Shown here: positions 1 to 8,520 of the stretch, piece by piece
How the letters are laid out: each line of letters opens with the position of its first letter
How positions within the stretch are numbered: position 1 is the stretch's first letter
Assembly (NCBI GenBank): GCA_003447595.1
Contig: DLYT01000056.1
Coordinates: forward strand, 2,129-15,934
Length of the DNA: 13,806 bases
Direction: 5' to 3'
Origin: Porphyromonadaceae bacterium
Lineage (GTDB): Bacteria > Bacteroidota > Bacteroidia > Bacteroidales > CAMTPD01
The notes under the pieces: model-generated
Told to the model about the DNA's origin: nothing
What the model saw: the letters and a program-made list of their open reading frames with translations, nothing else
Database searches by the model: none
Made by a program: the position numbers and the translations under genes

Positions 1-749
1 TTACTTTCATTCGACATTAAGAAAAGGTTGTTGTATGCACCTTCTCCGTTGTTGAACAAGGAGTAACCGGTGATTTGGTTTGCAATATCCTTAACTTCAG
101 CATACATTCCTTTGAATAGGTAAACGCGCATTAGAAGAGCTTGAGCTGCAGCATGGCTGATACGTCCGCCTGTACCCGGGCCTTTCTTTAATGCATTCCC
201 ATCAATGATTGCTTTTAGTTCGTCGATGATAAACTGCTCTACGGTTTCTTTCGAGTCGCGCGGTACTTCAGCTTCTTGAGGAGTTTGAAATACTCTGGTT
301 ACCAATGGAACATCTCCATACGATTGCGTCATGATGAAATATCGATATGCTCGTATAAAGCGCGCTTCCGAGGTGTATTGCTCTTTAAGCCCTTGCGTAG
401 TGAACGTTACCTTTTCTACGTTTTCAAGAAACTCGTTGCAACGGCGAATGGTTCCGAAACTGAAGGTACCTGCTCCGGTATCCGACTGTGTCATTTGTCC
501 GTTACCGATAACTTGCCAACCTTCGTGACGGTGAAAGTTGTAAGCGTTGTCAGATCCGCAGTCGCGGTATAATATGGTGCTTCCGCTTTCGAAACCGTTA
601 TAACAACCGGTAAGTGCTAGCGAAGCATCTTTTTCTGTTTTCCAAAAGGTAGATGGCGACAAGGCGTCGGCCGGTGCTCTATCAAGGAAATCACTACACG
701 AAGTGAATACGATAGGTAGAGCAAATAGTGCTTTTATATATGTTTTCAT
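1..749 (-). CDS. SusD/RagB-like outer-membrane lipoprotein, N-terminal part (runs off left edge)
   Basis: The minus-strand frame stays open from an ATG at 749 to the window edge, giving 249 complete residues without a stop. SusD-family proteins sit on the outer face of the outer membrane and cap a SusC channel, binding glycans or other nutrients. Seen: a short signal peptide ending in a lipobox-like FTSC with the acceptor Cys at residue 18, followed by SDFLD, a classic SusD start. Family segments EARFIRAYRYF (128-138), YGDVPLV (144-150) and a helix around 195-212 beginning GRISHAAAQALL fit the SusD TPR-like fold. The start lies 12 bases after the SusC stop, so the two are certainly co-transcribed. 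SusD proteins are usually 450-600 residues, so roughly half is missing. The ligand cannot be predicted. Confidence 0.93.
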   Translation of the reverse strand, partial: MKTYIKALFALPIVFTSCSDFLDRAPADALSPSTFWKTEKDASLALTGCYNGFESGSTILYRDCGSDNAYNFHRHEGWQVIGNGQMTQSDTGAGTFSFGTIRRCNEFLENVEKVTFTTQGLKEQYTSEARFIRAYRYFIMTQSYGDVPLVTRVFQTPQEAEVPRDSKETVEQFIIDELKAIIDGNALKKGPGTGGRISHAAAQALLMRVYLFKGMYAEVKDIANQITGYSLFNNGEGAYNNLFLMSNES

Positions 750-761
750 GTCTGAATCGGA

Positions 762-3700
762 TTAGAATGTTAGGTTAAGACCGAAAGAGTTTACCATTAC
801 TTGAGGGTAGTGGCTACCACGTCCCGATGGTGCTTCCGGGTCCCATCCGTTAATAAACTTAGTTGCTGTGAACAGGTTTTGTCCGCTATAATAGATTCTC
901 AAACGAGAGATTCCGCTTCCGGCCAACCAAGCAGCTGGTAATGTATATCCAATTTGTAGATTCTTTAAGCGAACATAGTTTGCATTCTGCAACCAGAAAG
1001 AAGACGACAAAGAAGGCATACTCGGACCTGCTGTATTGGCAGTAAGGCGAGGCATTGCCGCATTCGGATTTTCCGGTGTCCAGTGGTCTCTCCAGATTAC
1101 ATTTGGTTTGCCGTCATCTCCGGCAAGGTCGCCGAATACGGTTCCGTCCATATAGCGTTTTACACCTGCTGCACCTTGGAAGAATGCTGTAAAGTCAAAC
1201 CCTTTCCATTCTGCGCCGATATTAAGACCGAATACGTATTTCGGATCTTTGGTACCCATGATAACACGGTCTTTTCCATCCAATACGCCATCGTTGTTTT
1301 GATCTTTGTATTTCAAGTCTCCTGCTTGTGGTTTGCCGGTAAGCTTGTATGTTGCATAGGTGTCTACGTCTTCCTTAGATTGGTAGAAGCCGATTGCCTC
1401 ATATCCATAGATTGAGTTCAACGAGTTTCCAAGACGTTTGATATCATTACCACTAATGATTTCATCTTGTCCTGCTAATTGAAGGATCTTGTTTTTATTG
1501 TATGCAAAGTTTCCGTTGAAGTTGAGTTTAACTTCTCCTACTTGTTGTGCGTACGATGCAGATACTTCAATACCGGTATTACGAACCTTACCTACATTGT
1601 CGATAAACTTGCCCAATGCATAGGTATCTGGTGTAGGTACTTCCATCAGGATATCTGAGGTAGTACGATTGTAGTAATCGAATGTAAGATTCAACTTATT
1701 GAATACCGTCATGTCGAAACCAAGTCCCCATGTTTCGGATGTTTCCCATTTCAAGTTCGGATTCTTTGCTGTTCCTGTTGCTCCACCCGAAGTAATCACG
1801 CCATCGAAAGGATAATTGTATCCAAGGCCTAATACGGGAATGGTAGGATAGTATTCGTCCATCGCGTTTTGGTTACCCAATTTACCCCATGAAGCACGCA
1901 ATTTAAGGTTTTGCATGGTTGCTCGTACATCCTCCATGAAATCTTCTTCCGAGATTCTCCATCCTGCCGAGAACGAAGGGAAAGCTGCCCAACGATTTCC
2001 TTTGGCAAAACGTGATGATCCGTCGTAACGAACGTTTGCTTCGAGAAGATATTTGCCGGCATAGTCGTAGTTGACACGACCAAACCAAGAAAGCATTGCT
2101 AGTTCACGAGTATATCCGCTTGCTTGCATTCCTGCAGTACTACCAGCATTGATATCGCCCAATTCGTTACTTGGGAAGTTTTGACGATAGGCTCTGTTTT
2201 CTTTGTATTTGAATAGCTCTGAGTGGAAACCGGCAAGAGCACTCAAGTTATGTTTACCAAATGATTTATCGTAGGTAAGAAGAACGTCTGCAGAAGTTGT
2301 GGTTCTGAAGTAGTCGTTCTGATACATCTTGTTTGGTCCTTGATATTTGTTTGGATTGTATTGAATGTCTTTAATAAATTCGTTTTCGTCACGTACGTCC
2401 GATTTGTAAGAAAGGACACCTTTGATATCTAATCCCGATAGAATGTTGTATTTAATCGATCCAATACCTAAGAAATATTGGTGAACTTTTTCCATTTGTC
2501 CGCCAAGATCCATCCATGCAATAGGGTTACCATCGCCGATTACACCGTAGTATCCGTCTTCTGTTTTATAAGGGATCCATGGAGAAATACGGTTTACCTG
2601 ACGGAAGATTTGGTCTACACCGCCTCCAACATAAGGGTTTGTTGCCTCTTTAAGATCAGTTTTAATGTAAGATAGATTTACATTGGTTTCGATACGATCT
2701 GTAGGATTTGCATCCAGGTTAACACGTACATTGTACTGGTTTTTACCGGTGTTTTTAATGATTGCGTCTTGTTTTTGATAACCAAGAGAAGTCATGTAAC
2801 GTACCTTATCGTTACCACCGTTCATATTGATGTTGTGTTGTGTTTGAAAGCCCGAACCAACATAGAATAACTTTTGCCAGTCTGTATTGGGATGTGTATA
2901 TGGAGAGCTTCCATCTCTAAACTTTTGCAAGTCTTCTTCTGTAAATTTAGGAGACTTTCCGTCGTTGCGAAGAGCTTCGTTATACAATGTCGCATATTCG
3001 GCAGAGCCCATGTACTCAGGAAGGTCTGTTGCTTTTTGCCATCCGAAGTTGCCGGTATAATTGATGGTTGTTTTACCTTCTTTACCACGTTTGGTCGTGA
3101 TCAAGATTACACCGTTGGCGGCTTTAGATCCGTAAATAGCGGCACTGGCAGCATCTTTTAATACGGTCAACGACTCTATTTCGTTTGGATCTAGATTAGA
3201 CATCGAGGCTTCTACACCATCAACGATTACCATCGGGTCGGAGTTGTTCAAGGTTCCTACACCACGTACTCGGATTGTACCGCCATCATGCCCGGGAAGT
3301 CCGCTACCTTGTGTAACGGCAACACCTGGTAGAAGTCCGGCCAAACCAGCAGAGACACTGGTAAGTGGTCTGTTCTCTAACGCTTTTGTGTCTACAGAAG
3401 CAATCGAACCGGTTAGGTTTACTTTCTTTTGTGTACCAAAACCAACGACTACAACTTCATCTAGATTTTGAAGATTCTCTTTTAAAACGATCTTTAGTGG
3501 AGTAGAGCCTTTTACGATTACATCTTGTGGTATATAGCCAATGTAAGTAACGTGTAAAGTTGCATTAGGTGCAGCATTGATGGCAAAGTTTCCGTCAAAA
3601 TCGGTGATTGTTCCGTCTGTTGTTCCTTTTACGACAACATTGGCTCCAATAATCGGTTCGCCGGAAGCATCAACGATGGTTCCTTTTACTGTAATGCCTT

Positions 3701-3878
3701 TTTGCATTATCTCTGTAACATCCTTTGATTGAGATGGAAGAATAGGATTGGCCGTACTACTAGCCATTGCTGTTCCTGTAAAAATACTCATGAGTAGGAG
3801 TGAGTAATAACCTACGTTTGCAATTTTACCGGACAGAGTTTTTTCTCCTTGATTGATTTTAATCTCTTTGTTCCTCAT
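762..3878 (-). CDS. SusC/RagA-family TonB-dependent outer-membrane transporter
   Basis: Complete, 1038 residues, the usual size for the family. It forms an outer-membrane beta-barrel that imports oligosaccharides or other large nutrients with energy from TonB, working with the SusD-like protein encoded just downstream. Seen in order: a signal peptide (about 1-40, hydrophobic stretch then AMASS); a carboxypeptidase-regulatory-like beta domain (about 62-133, with GTIVDASGEPIIGANVVVKG); a TonB-box-like DEVVVVGFGTQKK (140-152); a plug domain (about 152-265, with IRVRGVGTL and the SusC-typical VLKDAASAAIYGSKAANGVI); then a long barrel ending in a terminal Phe (LNLTF), as expected for barrel insertion. 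No STN (secretin/TonB N-terminal) signalling domain precedes the regulatory-like domain, so direct ECF-sigma/anti-sigma control is less likely than control by a separate sensor; that last point is inference. Confidence 0.96.
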   Translation of the reverse strand: MRNKEIKINQGEKTLSGKIANVGYYSLLLMSIFTGTAMASSTANPILPSQSKDVTEIMQKGITVKGTIVDASGEPIIGANVVVKGTTDGTITDFDGNFAINAAPNATLHVTYIGYIPQDVIVKGSTPLKIVLKENLQNLDEVVVVGFGTQKKVNLTGSIASVDTKALENRPLTSVSAGLAGLLPGVAVTQGSGLPGHDGGTIRVRGVGTLNNSDPMVIVDGVEASMSNLDPNEIESLTVLKDAASAAIYGSKAANGVILITTKRGKEGKTTINYTGNFGWQKATDLPEYMGSAEYATLYNEALRNDGKSPKFTEEDLQKFRDGSSPYTHPNTDWQKLFYVGSGFQTQHNINMNGGNDKVRYMTSLGYQKQDAIIKNTGKNQYNVRVNLDANPTDRIETNVNLSYIKTDLKEATNPYVGGGVDQIFRQVNRISPWIPYKTEDGYYGVIGDGNPIAWMDLGGQMEKVHQYFLGIGSIKYNILSGLDIKGVLSYKSDVRDENEFIKDIQYNPNKYQGPNKMYQNDYFRTTTSADVLLTYDKSFGKHNLSALAGFHSELFKYKENRAYRQNFPSNELGDINAGSTAGMQASGYTRELAMLSWFGRVNYDYAGKYLLEANVRYDGSSRFAKGNRWAAFPSFSAGWRISEEDFMEDVRATMQNLKLRASWGKLGNQNAMDEYYPTIPVLGLGYNYPFDGVITSGGATGTAKNPNLKWETSETWGLGFDMTVFNKLNLTFDYYNRTTSDILMEVPTPDTYALGKFIDNVGKVRNTGIEVSASYAQQVGEVKLNFNGNFAYNKNKILQLAGQDEIISGNDIKRLGNSLNSIYGYEAIGFYQSKEDVDTYATYKLTGKPQAGDLKYKDQNNDGVLDGKDRVIMGTKDPKYVFGLNIGAEWKGFDFTAFFQGAAGVKRYMDGTVFGDLAGDDGKPNVIWRDHWTPENPNAAMPRLTANTAGPSMPSLSSSFWLQNANYVRLKNLQIGYTLPAAWLAGSGISRLRIYYSGQNLFTATKFINGWDPEAPSGRGSHYPQVMVNSFGLNLTF

Positions 3879-4172
3879 TAGATTAGATTATTGTGATATT
3901 AGTTAAAAGACAATCAGAAAGAAACGTATTCCTTTCTGATTGTCTTTTTTAATTTCTTTAATTCGTGTGGTATTTCAGTATAGAAGAGATTAAAGGCCGT
4001 ATATTTCGTTGTGTGTTCTCTTTAAAAAAATTATCAATTAAAATTGGTATTACGTTGTGTGTTTTTTCAGGTATTTTCCGCTTTTCTTGAATTAAACCTT
4101 AATGCTCTATATTATTAGTTGTTAGCAATGAAAATTGGCATTTTAGATTTCTGTATCCTTTCTTTAGGGTAC
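3879..4172 (-). other. Long 5' leader of the susC-susD transcript (gene-free)
   Basis: If transcription starts just after the promoter box at 4177-4184, the susC mRNA carries a leader of about 290 bases with no convincing ORF. It holds a 17-bp hairpin close to the start codon (3905-3948), an 11-base direct repeat (4007-4017 and 4053-4063), an 11-of-12-base repeat (4040-4051 and 4131-4142) and a short palindrome CAATTAAAATTG at 4035-4046. The leader is strongly A/T-rich. The start of transcription is inferred from the promoter match only. Confidence 0.5.
3905..3950 (+). terminator. Terminator-like hairpin facing away from susC
   Basis: A perfect 17-bp inverted repeat, 3905-3921 paired with 3932-3948 around a 10-base loop, has core arms GACAATCAGAAAG and CTTTCTGATTGTC. 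On the plus strand the right arm runs directly into TTTTTT (3945-3950), the layout of an intrinsic terminator. On the minus strand the trailing run is only four T and is itself paired, so the plus orientation is the better fit. No plus-strand gene precedes it; susC lies on the other strand. It may end an antisense RNA, or act as an mRNA structure about 26 bases before the susC start codon. Confidence 0.55.
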
Positions 4173-4176
4173 TTGG

Positions 4177-4209
4177 CAAATATATATATTTAATTTCAAT
4201 TCGTTCAAA
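4177..4209 (-). promoter_or_regulatory. Promoter of the susC-susD operon (Bacteroidetes -33/-7 type)
   Basis: Read on the minus strand: TTTG (4209-4206), a 21-base spacer, then TATATTTG (4184-4177). This matches the known Bacteroides primary-sigma consensus TTTG-N19-21-TAnnTTTG at every specified base and is the only full two-part match seen in the window. Transcription would start near 4170-4173. It is the only good candidate between the ychF terminator and susC. Confidence 0.72.
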
Positions 4210-4344
4210 GAATATAACAAATAATTTACCAATATTTTTGATTTTAAGAATAGATAGTTAAAATTTGGTTGGTTTTCTTTCGCAGCGGTTCTTATTAACG
4301 CTTATCCCGATCCGGAAATTAAAGTCTTTCTATATCTATGTTTA

Positions 4345-4386
4345 CTGAAAAAACAAAAGGAGCTACCCGTTTAGAGTAGCTCCTTT
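4345..4386 (-). terminator. Intrinsic terminator of ychF
   Basis: An 11-bp perfect stem, 4356-4366 (AAAGGAGCTAC) with 4376-4386, has a 9-base loop. On the minus strand the distal arm is followed by a T-rich run, TTTTGTTTTTT. It begins 28 bases past the ychF stop and isolates ychF from the susC promoter region. Confidence 0.88.
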
Positions 4387-4413
4387 GCTTGTATGATGTT
4401 ACAAATGTATTTC

Positions 4414-5517
4414 TTAAACATTGAAACGGAAGTGCATGATGTCACCATCAGCAGCAACGTATTCTTTTCCTTCCACGCTCATTTTACCTGCTTCTTTACA
4501 TGCAGATTCAGAACCGTATTGGATAAAGTCGTTGTACTTGATAACTTCTGCACGGATGAAACCTTTTTCGAAGTCGGTGTGGATAACACCTGCACATTGA
4601 GGTGCTTTGCTTCCGCGAAGGAATGTCCATGCGCGAACTTCTTGTACACCGCAAGTGAAGTATGTTTGAAGGTCAAGCAAGTTGTATGCCGCACGGATCA
4701 AACGAGCTACACCTGATTCTTCAAGACCGATTTCGTTTAGGAACATTTCTCTTTCTTCGAATGTTTCAAGTTCCGCGATTTCAGATTCGATTTTAGCAGC
4801 TACGACAAGGATCTCTGCGTTTTCGTCTTTAACGGCTTCACGTACCATTTCAACGTATTTGTTTCCAGATACGGCGCTGTTTTCATCTACGTTACAAACG
4901 TACATTACCGGTTTGCTGGTAAGCAGGTACAATTCGCGTGCAATTTTTTGCTCGTCTTTTGTTTCGAAAGAAACTGTACGTGCAGATTTACCTTGTTCCA
5001 ACGCTTCTTTGTATGCTTTCAATACCTCGTAAGTAACTTTTGCTACTTTATCGCCACCTGTTTGAGCTTGCTTTTGCACTTTGGCCATGCGTTGCTCTAC
5101 GGTTTCAAGGTCTTTTAATTGAAGTTCGGCATCAATAATTTCTTTGTCTCTTACCGGATCTACAGAACCATCTACGTGGGTAATGTTGTCATCGTCGAAA
5201 CAACGCAATACGTGAAGGATTGCATCAGTTTCACGGATGTTTGCAAGGAACTTGTTTCCAAGACCTTCACCTTTACTTGCACCTTTTACCAAACCTGCGA
5301 TATCAACAATCTCTACAGTAGTAGGAACAATGCGTTGTGGATTTACTAGTTCGGCAAGCTTGTTAAGTCTTGGATCCGGAACAGTGATTACACCAACGTT
5401 TGGTTCAATTGTACAGAAAGGGAAGTTTGCTGATTGTGCTTTAGCGTTTGATAAGCAGTTAAAAAGAGTAGATTTACCTACGTTTGGTAAGCCTACAATT
5501 CCACATTGTAATGCCAT
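4414..5517 (-). CDS. ychF: Ribosome-binding ATPase YchF (Obg-family, HAS-NTPase)
   Basis: Complete, 367 residues, the normal length. YchF is a universally conserved cytoplasmic P-loop NTPase that binds ribosomes and, unlike its Obg relatives, prefers ATP; it is linked to translation quality and stress responses. Seen: Walker A GLPNVGKST (9-17), a switch I region around NFPFCTIEPN (31-40), the G3 motif DIAGLVKGAS (72-81), and NVDE at 209-212, the NxxE form of the base-specificity motif that replaces NKxD in true GTPases and explains ATP preference. A helical insert lies around 125-200, and a C-terminal TGS domain around 285-367 (HTDFEKGFIRAEV). It has its own terminator and a promoter-like box upstream, so it is probably expressed alone or with read-through from polA. 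Confidence 0.98.
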   Translation of the reverse strand: MALQCGIVGLPNVGKSTLFNCLSNAKAQSANFPFCTIEPNVGVITVPDPRLNKLAELVNPQRIVPTTVEIVDIAGLVKGASKGEGLGNKFLANIRETDAILHVLRCFDDDNITHVDGSVDPVRDKEIIDAELQLKDLETVEQRMAKVQKQAQTGGDKVAKVTYEVLKAYKEALEQGKSARTVSFETKDEQKIARELYLLTSKPVMYVCNVDENSAVSGNKYVEMVREAVKDENAEILVVAAKIESEIAELETFEEREMFLNEIGLEESGVARLIRAAYNLLDLQTYFTCGVQEVRAWTFLRGSKAPQCAGVIHTDFEKGFIRAEVIKYNDFIQYGSESACKEAGKMSVEGKEYVAADGDIMHFRFNV

Positions 5518-5601
5518 TCTATTTTGTCGTTTTATATATTATCAATTGTAAGGGAAGGGCCTCTTCCGCAAATTTGTTTCGCCGTCAGGCTTTTTCGGGT
5601 G

Positions 5602-5609
5602 CAAAGATA
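5602..5609 (-). promoter_or_regulatory. Candidate ychF promoter (-7 box)
   Basis: On the minus strand TATCTTTG, followed by CA, is a perfect TAnnTTTG box in the 136-base gap between polA and ychF. No TTTG was found at the expected -33 distance, so only half of the consensus is met. It would give ychF a leader of about 75-80 bases. Confidence 0.45.
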
Positions 5610-5653
5610 ACCATTCTTTTCGGATTTATCTCTATGTGTTTTAATCGTTTGGA

Positions 5654-8425
5654 TTAATGCGCCTCCAACCAATTAGCTCCCGCACCACATTCGGCAAGAA
5701 GTGGCACTTGCATTTCGTAAGCGTGTTGCATTTCATCGATTACAATTTGCTTTACATGTTCGAACTCTTCTTTATAAACGTTGAAGTTAAGTTCGTCATG
5801 TACTTGCAGAATCATCTTCGATTTAAATCCTTCCGCATTGAGACGGTTAAATATTTTTACCATTGCTACTTTGATGATATCGGCTGCACTACCTTGGATA
5901 GGAGCATTGATTGCATTTCGCTCGGCATATCCACGCACCACTCCGTTGTTGGATTTGATGTCGGCCAAATAGCGTTTGCGTTTAAACACTGTTTCGACAT
6001 ACCCTTTTTCGCGAGCCTCTTCGATGCATTTGTCCATGTAGCTTTTTACGCCCGGATAGGTTTCAAAGTAACCGTCGATTAGTTCTTTTGCTTCAGCTCT
6101 TGGGATACTCAAGCGTTCGGCAAGACCGAATACGGAGATACCATAAATGATACCGAAGTTTGCCGTTTTAGCTTTTCGGCGCATGTCTTTGGTAACGTCG
6201 CTGATATCTACTTTGTAGATCTTCGCTGCTGTGGCTGAGTGAATGTCGTAACCCGAATTGAAGGCGTCGATCATATTGGTATCGCCACTCAGGTGCGCCA
6301 TGATACGCAACTCCACTTGCGAATAGTCGGCCGAGAAGAAGATGGAGTCCTCATTGTCGGCAACAAAAGCCCTACGTATTTCTTTGCCTTGTTCGTCTCG
6401 AATCGGAATGTTTTGCAAGTTTGGATTGCTCGAACTCAATCGTCCTGTTGCGGTAACCGTTTGATTGAAAGAGGTGTGAATCTTACCAGAGGTAGGATCG
6501 ATTAGTTGAGGAAGTGCGTCGATGTATGTACTTAGCAACTTCTTCAATCCGCGATACTCAAGCAATTTTCCAACGATCTCATGTTTCGAACGCAAGCTTT
6601 CCAATACGTCTTCACTGGTAGAGTATTGACCGGTTTTGGTTTTCTTGGCCTTCTCTACAATTTTCATTTTATCGAAAAGTACTTCACCTACTTGCTTTGC
6701 CGAGTTGATATTAAACTCGCATCCGGCCATCTCATAAATCTCTTTTTCGATGCCCGAAAGGGTTGCGGTAAGTGTTTCCGAAGATTGCTTCAAGGTCGCT
6801 TTATCTACTTTCACGCCGGTCACTTCCATGTCGGCAAGAACAGATACAAGCGGCATCTCGATGGTATAGAATAAATCTTCGAGTTGCTCTTTCTTCAGTT
6901 CTTCTACAAATATTCCGTGCAACTGCAACGTGATGTCTGCATCTTCGCAAGCATATTCATATACTTTCGAAACAGGAACGTCGCGCATGGTTAATTGCTT
7001 CTTTCCTTTTGCTCCGATGAGTGCATCGATGTGAATGGTTTTGTAGTTGAGATAGGTTTCTGCCAAGTAGTCCATATTGTGTCTCAATTCGGGATTGATC
7101 AAATAATGGGCAATCATGGTGTCGAATAGTTTGCCCGACACATTGACATCGTACTTACGAAGCACAACCATATCGAACTTGATATTTTGTCCGATCTTTT
7201 CTATTGACTGATCTTCGAGCGCATCTTTGAAAATGGCCACCATCTTCTTTGCTTTTTCTGGGTCTGCGTCGATGCTGACATAATAAGCGGTGTGCGGCTC
7301 CATTGCAAACGACATTCCTACCAGATGTGCAGCGATGGGATCAATGTTGTCTGTTTCTGTGTCAAAACAGAAATATTTTGACTTCTTTAATTGTGCTGCT
7401 AAATCGAGGGCATCCTTTTCATTTTCAATCAAATAGTAGTTGTGCTGTACGTCGCTCAACTCTCTGAGATTTGAATATTTATTTTCTTCCGTATCATTGG
7501 CCTCAAATATCGCAAAGAGATCACCTTGAACGGGTGCCGAGTTTACAGGAGTAGGAGCAGTGGTTGTCTCTAATTTCGCAAGGAAGTTACGAAACTCAAG
7601 ATCTGTATATATTTCCTTTAGTTTGTTAACGTCTGGTTTTTCTCTTAAATACTCTTTCTCGCAAAACTCGATAGGCACATCGGTCTTGATGGTAGCAAGA
7701 AATCGAGAGAATAAGATTTGCTCTTTGTTCTCCACCACTTTCTTTTGCAACGCACCTTTTAGTTGGTCGGTGTTTTCGAGTAGGTTCTCGATAGAACCGA
7801 ATTGATCCAATAGTTTTTGCGCAGTCTTTTCTCCTACGCCCGGGCAACCCGGAATGTTATCGGAAGCATCGCCCATCAAACCCAGTAGGTCGATTACCTG
7901 TTCGGTGTTTTGAAGATTAAACTTGGCAAGAACTTCCTTTATTCCCATTATTTCGAAATCATTTCCGCCAAATTTTGGTTTATACATAAATACGTGTTCG
8001 CTAACCAACTGGCCGTAGTCTTTATCAGGGGTCATCATGTATACATCATATCCCTTCTTTTCGGCTTGCTTGGCAATGGTTCCGATCACATCATCGGCTT
8101 CGTATCCCGAAACCTCGATGATGGGAATGTTGTATGCTTTGATAATTTCTTTGATATACGGAACGGCCAACTTGATTCCTTCGGGAGTTGCCTCTCGTTG
8201 GGCTTTGTATTGCTCATACGCTTCATGACGGAAAGTAGGACCCGAAGGATCGAAGCCTACAGCAATGTGTGTAGGGTTTTCTCTTTTCAGAACATCTTCG
8301 AGTGTGTTGATAAATCCGAATATTGCGGATGTATTTAACCCTTTTGAATTGATTCGGGGATTCTTCAAAAAGGCATAATAAGAGCGATATATTAATGCAT
8401 AGGCATCCAGTAGAAAGAGTTTCAT
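5654..8425 (-). CDS. polA: DNA polymerase I (5'-nuclease, 3'-5' exonuclease, polymerase)
   Basis: Complete, 923 residues from the ATG at 8425. The frame stays open to an ATG at 8467, but the family start is MKLFLLDAYALIYRSYYAF and the 14 extra residues look like leader DNA. It fills gaps in repair and replaces Okazaki primers. Seen: an N-terminal 5'-nuclease (about 1-290; D7, EADD 109-112, PDKDYGQLV 133-141, GDASDNIPG 185-193 and a helix-hairpin-helix GVGEKTA 197-202); a 3'-5' exonuclease (about 330-510) with D355 and E357 in FDTETD, D418 and D497 in YACEDAD, so proofreading looks intact; and a polymerase domain with motif A (SADYSQVELR, D700), the O-helix R749/K753/F757/Y761, and motif C (VHDE, D877). 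Phe at 757 is the E. coli-like choice. polA is divergent from the prenyl synthase gene across 86-95 bases. Confidence 0.98.
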   Translation of the reverse strand: MKLFLLDAYALIYRSYYAFLKNPRINSKGLNTSAIFGFINTLEDVLKRENPTHIAVGFDPSGPTFRHEAYEQYKAQREATPEGIKLAVPYIKEIIKAYNIPIIEVSGYEADDVIGTIAKQAEKKGYDVYMMTPDKDYGQLVSEHVFMYKPKFGGNDFEIMGIKEVLAKFNLQNTEQVIDLLGLMGDASDNIPGCPGVGEKTAQKLLDQFGSIENLLENTDQLKGALQKKVVENKEQILFSRFLATIKTDVPIEFCEKEYLREKPDVNKLKEIYTDLEFRNFLAKLETTTAPTPVNSAPVQGDLFAIFEANDTEENKYSNLRELSDVQHNYYLIENEKDALDLAAQLKKSKYFCFDTETDNIDPIAAHLVGMSFAMEPHTAYYVSIDADPEKAKKMVAIFKDALEDQSIEKIGQNIKFDMVVLRKYDVNVSGKLFDTMIAHYLINPELRHNMDYLAETYLNYKTIHIDALIGAKGKKQLTMRDVPVSKVYEYACEDADITLQLHGIFVEELKKEQLEDLFYTIEMPLVSVLADMEVTGVKVDKATLKQSSETLTATLSGIEKEIYEMAGCEFNINSAKQVGEVLFDKMKIVEKAKKTKTGQYSTSEDVLESLRSKHEIVGKLLEYRGLKKLLSTYIDALPQLIDPTSGKIHTSFNQTVTATGRLSSSNPNLQNIPIRDEQGKEIRRAFVADNEDSIFFSADYSQVELRIMAHLSGDTNMIDAFNSGYDIHSATAAKIYKVDISDVTKDMRRKAKTANFGIIYGISVFGLAERLSIPRAEAKELIDGYFETYPGVKSYMDKCIEEAREKGYVETVFKRKRYLADIKSNNGVVRGYAERNAINAPIQGSAADIIKVAMVKIFNRLNAEGFKSKMILQVHDELNFNVYKEEFEHVKQIVIDEMQHAYEMQVPLLAECGAGANWLEAH

Positions 8426-8495
8426 AGTTGGAGCTTTTAGTAAGTATTTATACACGTAAAAGTACAAAAAAATGCTGTAAATCTGATTTAATCAT

Positions 8496-8503
8496 TACAT
8501 TTG
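8496..8503 (+). promoter_or_regulatory. Candidate promoter of the polyprenyl synthase (-7 box)
   Basis: TACATTTG is a perfect TAnnTTTG box followed by CA, lying 9-18 bases before the two possible start codons. A TTTG at the -33 spacing is not visible. If used, transcription begins around 8508-8511, leaving almost no leader. Confidence 0.45.
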
Positions 8504-8520
8504 CAATTCTTATGAATAGT

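Noticed and set aside
4233..4240. Plus-strand TATTTTTG as a promoter
   Set aside because: It matches the -7 box in A/T-rich DNA but has no -33 TTTG and no plus-strand gene downstream.
5553..5567. Hairpin GGAAG...CTTCC in the ychF leader as a polA terminator
   Set aside because: Only five base pairs and no T-run follow on the minus strand.
5657..6082. 141-residue plus-strand ORF inside polA
   Set aside because: It is antisense to the conserved polymerase domain; the composition is that of a reverse-strand shadow.
7910..8338. 142-residue plus-strand ORF antisense to the 5'-nuclease part of polA
   Set aside because: It lies fully inside a conserved coding domain and has no family motif.
8426..8467. 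Longer polA start at 8467 adding 14 residues
   Set aside because: The extra residues match no PolA N-terminus, while MKLFLLDAYALIYRS at 8425 is the family start.
8428..8520. Prenyl synthase frame extended back to 8428
   Set aside because: The added segment is low in family similarity, overlaps the polA promoter area and passes through the TACATTTG box; the family start fits 8521 (or 8512).
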